A DNA stretch of 7,467 nucleotides from an uncultured Phycisphaerales bacterium (GTDB lineage: Bacteria; Planctomycetota; Phycisphaerae; WQYP01): contig CALCHA010000626.1 in assembly GCA_937901265.1 (NCBI GenBank), positions 1 to 7,467 on the forward strand, read 5' to 3'. How positions within the stretch are numbered: position 1 is the first letter of the stretch; each line of letters opens with the position of its first letter. The notes under the pieces were generated by a model. The model was not told the origin of the DNA and ran no database searches. It saw only the letters and a list, made by a program, of their open reading frames with translations. The translations under genes and the position numbers were made by a program. This document shows, in pieces, positions 1 to 5,636 of the stretch.

Positions 1-726
1 GTCCTTGAGCAGCGGGATGAGCTGCATTCCGGCGGCCACATCGGCGGTGTTCCACGCAACCGATGGCACCGGAAGGGCAGGGTTCCCCTTGTCATTCTGC
101 GGCAGGTCGACGCCCGTCAGCAGCATGAGGCGGCTGGCGGCCTTGCGTTCGGCGAGCGAGTATTCGCCCGGCAGACGGACGAATTCGGGATCGATGAGGT
201 AACACTTTCCGCCCGATTCAATCCAGGCGGCGGGCTGGCGATACTCGGCGAAGATCTGGATCACCTGACTTTTGCGATCCTCACTGGTGACGCGTTCGAT
301 CCTGGTGATCTTCTTGATCCAGGCGTTGTTTCCGAGGGCCCAGTGGTTCACGCCGTTGCTGTCGGTGCCCACGTAGTTGTCGTGGATTTCCTGAAGGATG
401 TCGCGATCCAGAGGGTTGCGGAAGCGGTCGTAGGTGGCCTGATCGCGGCTGGCCAGGGCGACGGTCTCGTCGAGGATGCTCTTGAGCACCTCTTCGCGCA
501 GCCAGGAGGGCTTGTTCATGAGACTGGCGCTGACGGTGATTTTTTCAGCCTCAGCGGCGACGACCTTGTTGGCGTAGCGGGCGACGACGCGGCGGTAGCC
601 CTCGATCATGCCGGCGATGAGGACGAGCACGACGACCAGCGTCACCAGGCTGCGGACCCAGGTGGAGCCGGGCTCGTAGGGATCATCCGCGGGGGGCGCA
701 TCTAATTTTTTCCAGAAACGGAGCAT
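1..726 (-). CDS. ftsQ: FtsQ-like divisome protein (3' end cut by window edge)
   Basis: The frame is open from an ATG at 726 to position 1 (242 codons, no stop), so the C-terminus lies outside the window. It encodes a bitopic membrane protein. Residues 1-25 are a short cytoplasmic tail (MLRFWKKLD...), and about 26-41 is one transmembrane helix (SLVTLVVVLVLIAGMI). A periplasmic part follows that fits a POTRA domain, about 62-169: a first strand (KITVSAS), helices (PSWLREEVLKSIL, RDILQEIHDNYVG), then AWIKKITRIERV and VIQIFAEYRQPAAWI. Next come the beta-domain landmarks YLIDPEFVRL (176-185) and LMLLTGVDLP (200-209), which match the FtsQ pattern of 'lvD..G.vf' and 'lP.L.G'. The POTRA region is longer than the usual roughly 70 residues, with extra sequence between the helices. 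In other bacteria FtsQ binds FtsB/FtsL and licenses septal synthesis. It starts 21 bases after the ddl stop with no good ribosome binding site nearby (AAAGGG overlaps the ddl stop, too far away), so coupled translation is likely. Sequence identity to well-known FtsQ is low, so the assignment rests on architecture, landmarks and position. Confidence 0.85.
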   Translation of the reverse strand, partial: MLRFWKKLDAPPADDPYEPGSTWVRSLVTLVVVLVLIAGMIEGYRRVVARYANKVVAAEAEKITVSASLMNKPSWLREEVLKSILDETVALASRDQATYDRFRNPLDRDILQEIHDNYVGTDSNGVNHWALGNNAWIKKITRIERVTSEDRKSQVIQIFAEYRQPAAWIESGGKCYLIDPEFVRLPGEYSLAERKAASRLMLLTGVDLPQNDKGNPALPVPSVAWNTADVAAGMQLIPLLKD

Positions 727-747
727 GGCGTGCCAACCGGCGCCCTT

Positions 748-1692
748 TCACCTGCGAGTCGTTACGGGGGCATCCCGCAGCGCCATTCGCGCCAGGCGGT
801 CGCACAATTCAGAAAAGGGGATGCCGGCGCGCTGGGCGGCCTTGGGCACAAGCGAGTGCGTCGTGAAGCCGGGCATGGTGTTGATCTCGAGCACGAAGGG
901 CTCGTTGGTGCGGCGGTCGACCATGACGTCGACGCGCGAAAGGTGGCGGCAGCCGAGGCAGGCGTGGGTGTCGACGGCCGCCTTGCGGACAGCGGCGAGC
1001 ACCTGCTCGGGCAGCGGGATCTCAAAGAGGTACTCGGTGTCTTCGCGGGTGTATTTCGCCTCGTAGTCATAAAAGGGCGTGGCGGGGCGGACCCAGATCA
1101 CGGGGAGCGTGCGCTGGTCGAGGATGCCCACGGTGAGTTCGTAGCCGTCGATGAATTGTTCGACCAGCATGGCACCGAATTGCGGGAGCGTGGCGGCAAG
1201 ATGAGCGCGGGCCTCATCGAGGGTTTTGCAGACGCGGATGCCGACCGACGAGCCTTCGCTGACGGGCTTGATGACGCAGGGGTATCCCACGCCGGTGGCG
1301 GGCGTCCAGTTGTCCTTGAACTTGTGCGAGTAGACGACCTGCCAGTTGGCGGTGGGGATGCCCTGTTCGAGCAGGCGACTTTTGGCGGCGGCCTTGTCCA
1401 TGCCGATGCGGCTGGCGGCGGCGTGGGAGCCGACGAAGGGCAGGTTGCGCGCTTCGAGAAGTTCCTGCAGCACGCCATCCTCGCCGAAAGTCCCGTGGAG
1501 GGCGGGGAAGATCAGGTCGCAGGGCTTGCGGTCGAGGGCGGCGAGGTTGTCGGGGGCGATGTCGGATTGCCACACGCGGTGGCCGACGGTGCGCAGGGCC
1601 TTGGCGATCTGCTCGCCGGTTCGGAGCGAGACCTCGCGTTCGGCGGAAATACCGCCGCAAAGCAGGGTGATATCGAGTTTTTTGTCGTCCAT
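748..1692 (-). CDS. ddl: D-alanine--D-alanine ligase (Ddl)
   Basis: This is an ATP-grasp ligase of 314 residues, the usual DdlB size, that joins two D-Ala for the end of the peptidoglycan stem peptide in the cytoplasm. Motifs in order are GGISAEREVS (13-22, with Glu18 equivalent to E. coli DdlB Glu15), HGTFGEDG (66-73), GMDKAAAK (97-104), IKPVSEGSSVG (141-151, with Ser148 equivalent to Ser150), VEQFIDGYELTVG (177-189), YDYEAKY (208-214, with Tyr214 equivalent to Tyr216), RVDVMVD (253-259) and LEINTMPGFTTHSLVPKAA (268-286). The Glu-Ser-Tyr triad points to D-Ala rather than D-lactate as second substrate. The start at 1692 is chosen because AGGAG lies 5 bases upstream and the GG.SAER motif then sits near the N-terminus, as in the family. 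A longer frame from GTG at 1803, which overlaps the murB stop as GTGA, would add 37 Arg/Pro-rich residues not expected in Ddl. It lies between murB and ftsQ as in many dcw clusters. Confidence 0.97.
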   Translation of the reverse strand: MDDKKLDITLLCGGISAEREVSLRTGEQIAKALRTVGHRVWQSDIAPDNLAALDRKPCDLIFPALHGTFGEDGVLQELLEARNLPFVGSHAAASRIGMDKAAAKSRLLEQGIPTANWQVVYSHKFKDNWTPATGVGYPCVIKPVSEGSSVGIRVCKTLDEARAHLAATLPQFGAMLVEQFIDGYELTVGILDQRTLPVIWVRPATPFYDYEAKYTREDTEYLFEIPLPEQVLAAVRKAAVDTHACLGCRHLSRVDVMVDRRTNEPFVLEINTMPGFTTHSLVPKAAQRAGIPFSELCDRLARMALRDAPVTTRR

Positions 1693-1697
1693 GACGG

Positions 1698-1702
1698 CTC
1701 CT
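1698..1702 (-). promoter_or_regulatory. Ribosome binding site of ddl
   Basis: AGGAG on the minus strand with a 5-base spacer to the ATG at 1692. It decides the ddl start against the longer GTG-initiated frame at 1803. Confidence 0.7.
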
Positions 1703-1766
1703 GGATGGCGGGGTTGGAGGCCCGAAGGGGGCGATCGAACAGCGCGAACGATTCTGTAGCGCATGT

Positions 1767-1791
1767 CGCGGTTCGGGTTTCGAACGTCGCG
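1767..1791 (-). other. Hairpin in the murB-ddl spacer
   Basis: On the minus strand CGCG-AC-GTTCG-AAACC-CGAAC-CGCG can fold into a 9-bp stem with a 2-base bulge and a 5-base loop. It starts about 9 bases after the murB stop, inside a 107-base spacer (1693-1799) that is long for this cluster. There is no U-run after it, so it is not a canonical intrinsic terminator. It could be an RNA stability or attenuation element, or chance in GC-rich DNA. Confidence 0.3.
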
Positions 1792-1799
1792 AGGCGGGT

Positions 1800-2678
1800 T
1801 CACCAGATAACGACTTCCGTTTCCAGCGTCACATCGAATTTGTCCTGCACGCGGGTCCGCACCTGTTCGATCAGCGTGAGGATGTCGGCGGCTTTCGAGC
1901 CTTTTTTGGCGGTGATGAAGTTGGCGTGCTTGCTGCTCACTTCCGCGCCGCCCACGATGGAACCCTTCAGCCCCGCCTGGTCAATGAGCGCCCCCGCGGA
2001 GAGGCCTCGCGGGTTTTTGAAAATGCAGCCGGCGGAATGGTCGGCCAGCGGCTGGCTGTTTTTCTTGAACATCCAGATTTCCTTGACCTTGTTGGCGACG
2101 CGGGTCGGGTCGTCCTGGGAGAGCTCGAAGGTCGCCGAGAGGATGAACCTGGCGGAGATGTTGCTTTTGCGATAACCGAAGACGAGATCGTCCCTTTCGC
2201 GGACGTAGACCTGGCCGTTGGTATCCATGACGGTGACGCAATGCACGGCCGAGCCGATGTCACCGAAGGCCCCGCCGGCGTTCATCTTAATTTCACCGCC
2301 GACCGAGCCGGGGATCCCCGCGAGGCACTCGAGGCCCGACAGGCCGGCGTGGGCACATTCGAGGACCAGCTTCTGGACGTCCTTGCCGGCCTGGGCGCGG
2401 ACGGTGGTTCCGTCAATTTCAGCCTTTTTGAATTCGGGGGAGTTGAGGCAGATGACGGCACCCTCGACGCCCGCATCATGCACGAGCAGGTTGGCCCCGG
2501 ACCCGAGCACGTGGATGGGAATTTCGTTTTCGCGCAGGCGCGCAACGATGGCCTGCAACTGCGCGACATCGCGCGGCGTGACATAAAACTGTGCCGGGCC
2601 GCCCACCCCGAACCATGTCAGCGGCGCCAGCGGTACGTTAAGCCGTACCTGTTCCCCGAATTCTTCGTACCAGTTCAT
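1800..2678 (-). CDS. murB: UDP-N-acetylenolpyruvoylglucosamine reductase (MurB)
   Basis: A FAD- and NADPH-dependent reductase of 292 residues that turns UDP-GlcNAc-enolpyruvate into UDP-MurNAc, the committed precursor step feeding MurC. It shows the N-terminal PLAPLTWFGVGGPA (16-29), the FAD-binding GSGANLLV (59-66), GLECLAGIPGSVGG (115-128) with KMNAGGAFGD (131-140), YRKSNI (169-174, Arg170 conserved), SAGCIFKNP (215-223), HANFIT (251-256) and the terminal LETEV (285-289). The short form with SAG.IFKNP and no extra Tyr loop fits the type II MurB group. The general-acid position, Ser in E. coli, is Cys218, a known natural variant. The start at 2678 has GGGAAG 6 bases upstream and gives a normal N-terminus; a GTG at 2705 would add nine residues (MPVRFGKSP). 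The first 41 bases overlap the end of murC in another frame, which suggests translational coupling. Confidence 0.97.
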   Translation of the reverse strand: MNWYEEFGEQVRLNVPLAPLTWFGVGGPAQFYVTPRDVAQLQAIVARLRENEIPIHVLGSGANLLVHDAGVEGAVICLNSPEFKKAEIDGTTVRAQAGKDVQKLVLECAHAGLSGLECLAGIPGSVGGEIKMNAGGAFGDIGSAVHCVTVMDTNGQVYVRERDDLVFGYRKSNISARFILSATFELSQDDPTRVANKVKEIWMFKKNSQPLADHSAGCIFKNPRGLSAGALIDQAGLKGSIVGGAEVSSKHANFITAKKGSKAADILTLIEQVRTRVQDKFDVTLETEVVIW

Positions 2679-4188
2679 TGGTGACTTCCCAAACCGGACC
2701 GGCACCCATCGACACGACGAGGTCGCCCGGCTGCATGTGGCTCAAAAGATACTCCCCGATTTCCCCGAACGTCGAAAGATACAGCGCATCCTGCCGCCCC
2801 CCCTCCGCCTGCGCCGCCGCCCGAATGCGCTCCACCAGCATCTGGGAGCTTACCGCCTTGCGGTCGGCCTCGGAATCGCGCACGAAATAAATATCGGGCA
2901 CGATGGTGAGATCGGCATGCGAAAAGCTACGGGCAAAGTCGTCCAGCAGGAAGCGCGTGCGCGAATGCTGGTGCGGCTGGAAGACGCAGATCAAACGCTG
3001 CGGGCGATAGTGTTCGCGCAGGGCCTCGAGCGTGGCGCGAATTTCCGTGGGGTGATGCCCGTAATCATCCATCAGTGTGACGGGGGCTTCGGCTTCGCGC
3101 GCCGGGAGTGGCAGCACGCCGAGGACCTGCGAGCGGCGGTCGGCACCGCGGAAGCTTTCGACGGCGGCGGCCACCTGCTCCCAGGGCACGCCGCAGTGCG
3201 TGGCGATGGCGGCGGCGACGGTGGCGTTGCCCACGTTGTGTCGCCCTGCGATCGATAGCGCCAGCCGCCCGAGTTTCTTGCCCTTGTAGCTCACCTGAAA
3301 ATGCGCCTTGCCCTGAAAGCGGCGGATGCCGGTGGCCTGCCAGTCGGCGGGGACGTCGATGCCGTAGGTCTCCACGTTGGCCTCGATGTTCCGCGTGGCC
3401 AGAGCGCAGTTTTTGTCAGCCGCGGCGACGATCGCAACGCCGGCGGGGTCGACCTGCGAGAGGAATTTATGAAAGCTGGCGTTGATCTCGTCGAGGTCTT
3501 TGTAGTAATCGAGGTGGTCTTCCTCGATGTTGAGCACGACGCCGACGCGGGGATGAAGGTTGTGGAAGCTGCGGTCATATTCGCAGGCTTCCACGATGAA
3601 GGCGTCGCCCTTGCCCGAGCGCGCCGAACCGCCGAGCTGCGGGCAGGTCGCACCGACCACGAAGGAGGGGTCCTTGCCCGCGGCCAGCAGCACATGGGCG
3701 GTCATGGCCGTGGTGGTGGATTTGCCATGCGTCCCGGCGATGGCGACGCCATGCTTGAGGGTCATGACGCGACCGAGCATGGCGGCGTATTTGAGGATTT
3801 CGCAGCCGCGGGAGCGCGCGGCGGCGAGTTCGGGATGATCCTCTTTCACGGCAGCCGAGTGCACCACCATATCGGTGCCGTCAGGCAGGACGGCAGCGCT
3901 CTGGTCGTAGCTCACGGATGCCCCGACTTCGGAAAGGCGGCGGGTGACCGCGGAGGGGGTGCGATCGGTTCCCGACACGCGCGCCCCGAAGTTGATGAGC
4001 ATGTGCGCCAGGCCGCTCATCCCGCTGCCGCCGATGCCCACAAAGTGAACATGCTTGTCGGTAAAGGGGGTGACCTCACGGGGGGGCTTGGTCGCCTCGA
4101 CGGTGCCCTGCGCGGGTCCCGGCTTGAGGGTGTGCAGCAAATCTTTCACGGTGTACATCACGGCCTTTTGCTGAATGATCGGGGGCAT
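2638..4188 (-). CDS. murC: UDP-N-acetylmuramate--L-alanine ligase (MurC)
   Basis: A cytoplasmic Mur ligase of 516 residues (E. coli 491) that adds the first stem-peptide residue, normally L-Ala, to UDP-MurNAc using ATP. The N-terminal Rossmann domain has HFVGIGGSGMSGLA (48-61). The central ATP domain has the P-loop AGTHGKSTTT (151-160), EACEYDRSF (200-208) and LNIEEDHLDYY (219-229). AGRHNVGNA (314-322) marks the link to the C-terminal domain, followed by RGADRRSQ (347-354), the MurC-specific DDYGHHPTE (374-382) and FQPHQHSRTRF (403-413). These separate it from MurD, MurE and MurF. About 45 residues precede the Rossmann fold, longer than usual. The start at 4188 is chosen for a perfect AAGGAGG 9 bases upstream. 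ATG at 4158 (MYTVKDLL) is a weaker option, and ATG at 4278 would add 30 Arg/Pro-rich residues. The 3' end overlaps murB by 41 bases. It lies 102 bases after murG. Confidence 0.98.
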   Translation of the reverse strand: MPPIIQQKAVMYTVKDLLHTLKPGPAQGTVEATKPPREVTPFTDKHVHFVGIGGSGMSGLAHMLINFGARVSGTDRTPSAVTRRLSEVGASVSYDQSAAVLPDGTDMVVHSAAVKEDHPELAAARSRGCEILKYAAMLGRVMTLKHGVAIAGTHGKSTTTAMTAHVLLAAGKDPSFVVGATCPQLGGSARSGKGDAFIVEACEYDRSFHNLHPRVGVVLNIEEDHLDYYKDLDEINASFHKFLSQVDPAGVAIVAAADKNCALATRNIEANVETYGIDVPADWQATGIRRFQGKAHFQVSYKGKKLGRLALSIAGRHNVGNATVAAAIATHCGVPWEQVAAAVESFRGADRRSQVLGVLPLPAREAEAPVTLMDDYGHHPTEIRATLEALREHYRPQRLICVFQPHQHSRTRFLLDDFARSFSHADLTIVPDIYFVRDSEADRKAVSSQMLVERIRAAAQAEGGRQDALYLSTFGEIGEYLLSHMQPGDLVVSMGAGPVWEVTNELVRRIRGTGTA

Positions 4189-4197
4189 GGACGTCCG

Positions 4198-4204
4198 CCT
4201 CCTT
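4198..4204 (-). promoter_or_regulatory. Strong ribosome binding site of murC
   Basis: AAGGAGG on the minus strand, fully complementary to the 16S rRNA anti-SD core, 9 bases before the ATG at 4188. It is the best such site in the window and decides the murC start. Confidence 0.8.
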
Positions 4205-4290
4205 GCGGGACGAGGGGTCCGTGGACAGTGGCTGAGGCGCTGGGGAGCCCTGGCCCACGGGACACGGACAACTCGCATCTGATGACTGGT

Positions 4291-5559
4291 TTATCGCATC
4301 GGCGAGCGGACGAGGGCCAGAATTTCCCGGGCGATTTCCGCCGCCGCGTCAGGCTTGCCGATGGCTCGCGCCGCGGCCGCCATCGATTGCCGCCTGGCGT
4401 CCGCATAGAGTAGCGAATCGAGCGCGGCTTTCACAGCGGCCGCATTGGCCGCCGCATCGCGCGCATCGTCAACGATCAGGGCCGCACCGGCACGCTCGAG
4501 CTCCAGGGCGTTGGCCTTCTGGTGCATGTCCTTGTGGAAGGGATAGGGCAGCAGCAGGGAGGGCACCCCGCAAGCGGTGAGTTCAGCGCAGGTGCTGGCC
4601 CCCGCGCGGGCGATCGCCAGATCCGCCACCGCCCAGACGCTGGCCATGTCATCGCAGTAATCAATGACCTGCACCCGCACTTGTTCCCATGCGGCGTAGG
4701 TGAGCCGCACGTCGGCGGCCTGATCGATGCCGGCCAGATGCAGGATCTGCCAGCCCTCCGGCCCCTTGGCCTCAAAAATCGCCCGTGCCGCCGGCTCCTC
4801 CAGCATTTTGAGCACCGCGTCATTGATCGTTTTAGCCCCCAGACTGGCACCGGTGACCACCAGCGTGCGGCGTTCGGGATCGACTTCCAGTCGTCGCGCC
4901 CCCTCGGCGCGCGAGCGGCCCACCAGCTCCGGCCGGATGGGGCAACCCAGGGCCTTGACCGCCCCTTTCAGGCCGCTGCGACAGCCATCGCCCAGCGGCC
5001 ATTGCGTCACCACCATGTCGCAGCGCTTCATGAGGAAGCGGTTGGCCAGGCCGGGCAGCGCGTCGGGATTCAGCAGGACCACGGGGACGCCCGCCGCCTT
5101 GGACGCGACGTAGGCCGCCGGCCCGGCGGCATATCCGCCAAGAGCGACGACGCAATCCACTTCACCGCGGTTCATGCGCTGACGCCAGATGGCGCAACTT
5201 TCCCGCCACCCGCGCCAGAAGCCCCAGAGCTTTTTGATGCTTTTGACCAGCGGCTGCACCGGCTGCTGCACGTAGTTTTCGCCAAACCTGGTGAGCAGCC
5301 GCTGATCCACCGCCCGGGGCGTCGCCGCCCAGAGGAGCTCCAGCCCCAGCCCGCGCTCGGCGGCCAGGGATTCGAGCGCCTCAGCCACGGCGAGGCCGGG
5401 GTAGAGATGCCCGCCGGTGCCGCCACCGGCCATCACCACGCGCAGGGTGCGCGGGGCCGCGGCGACATGCCCCTCCCGCCGCTGCTCGGTAAACGCCACG
5501 CTCGACCTGCTCCTGTCCAGATGCACATTCGCGCGATGCGGCCAAACCACGGTCGTCAT
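4291..5559 (-). CDS. murG: UDP-GlcNAc:lipid I N-acetylglucosaminyltransferase (MurG)
   Basis: A GT28-family (GT-B fold) glycosyltransferase acting at the inner face of the cytoplasmic membrane. It adds GlcNAc to lipid I to form lipid II, the substrate of FtsW. It has 422 residues against about 355 in E. coli. Most of the excess is a 39-residue N-terminal extension rich in Arg and Ala before the first strand (LRVVMAGGGTGGH). Motifs are GGGTGGHLYPGLAVAE (45-60, with His51 the conserved loop His), ALGGYAAGPAAY (139-150), LNPDALPGLANRF (163-175), TGASLGAKTIND (236-247), DLAIARAGASTCAEL (313-327) and PYPFHKDMHQKANA (338-351, the donor-binding HQ..NA). Two motifs differ from the consensus: LNPDALPG replaces HEQNA.PG, and GASLGA replaces GGSQGA. 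GGGAGG lies 5 bases before the ATG, so the long N-terminus is probably real. The start overlaps the stop of a 26-codon frame that links it to ftsW. Confidence 0.97.
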   Translation of the reverse strand: MTTVVWPHRANVHLDRSRSSVAFTEQRREGHVAAAPRTLRVVMAGGGTGGHLYPGLAVAEALESLAAERGLGLELLWAATPRAVDQRLLTRFGENYVQQPVQPLVKSIKKLWGFWRGWRESCAIWRQRMNRGEVDCVVALGGYAAGPAAYVASKAAGVPVVLLNPDALPGLANRFLMKRCDMVVTQWPLGDGCRSGLKGAVKALGCPIRPELVGRSRAEGARRLEVDPERRTLVVTGASLGAKTINDAVLKMLEEPAARAIFEAKGPEGWQILHLAGIDQAADVRLTYAAWEQVRVQVIDYCDDMASVWAVADLAIARAGASTCAELTACGVPSLLLPYPFHKDMHQKANALELERAGAALIVDDARDAAANAAAVKAALDSLLYADARRQSMAAAARAIGKPDAAAEIAREILALVRSPMR

Positions 5560-5636
5560 GCAAACCTCCCTGTATCCACATCAAAAGAAGCGCGGTCCAT
5601 CGCGCCTTTGAGTTTTCTATCGTTCGTCGATTCCAT
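5556..5636 (-). CDS. Possible 26-residue coupling peptide between ftsW and murG
   Basis: A small frame, MESTNDRKLKGAMDRASFDV followed by DTGRFA, fills the whole ftsW-murG gap. Its ATG overlaps the ftsW stop (TGATG) and its TGA overlaps the murG start (ATGA). Its codons for Gly-Arg contain the murG ribosome binding site (GGGAGG). It has no Shine-Dalgarno sequence of its own, so any translation would come from ribosomes terminating on ftsW. No known domain is recognised. It is hydrophilic and charged, with no membrane segment. It may be a translational relay that keeps murG output tied to ftsW, a real micropeptide, or simply chance, since single stop/start overlaps are common. Only conservation across relatives would settle it. 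Confidence 0.3.
   Translation of the reverse strand: MESTNDRKLKGAMDRASFDVDTGRFA
5565..5570 (-). promoter_or_regulatory. Ribosome binding site of murG
   Basis: GGGAGG on the minus strand, 5 bases before the ATG at 5559. It supports the long N-terminus of MurG. No in-frame ATG or GTG lies in the short stretch HVAAAPRTL just before the GGGTGGH motif. Confidence 0.75.

Noticed and set aside
5..202. Plus-strand frame of 65 codons at the window start
   Set aside because: Antisense to the FtsQ periplasmic region, with no motif or ribosome binding site.
1693..1803. N-terminal extension of Ddl by 37 residues from a GTG overlapping the murB stop
   Set aside because: The extension is Arg/Pro-rich and unlike any Ddl. 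The internal ATG at 1692 has AGGAG at good spacing and gives the normal Ddl N-terminus.
730..2175. Plus-strand open frame of 481 codons
   Set aside because: It is antisense to ddl and murB, both of which carry full sets of catalytic motifs. The predicted protein is Gly/Ala/Asp-rich with no recognisable domain, a typical GC-rich shadow.
4189..4278. N-terminal extension of MurC by 30 residues from ATG 4278
   Set aside because: The ATG at 4188 has a perfect AAGGAGG site; the extension is basic, Pro-rich and contains that site within its own coding sequence.
3301..4413. Plus-strand open frame of 370 codons
   Set aside because: Antisense to murC and the end of murG. Composition is His/Gly/Asp-rich with no family motifs and no convincing ribosome binding site.
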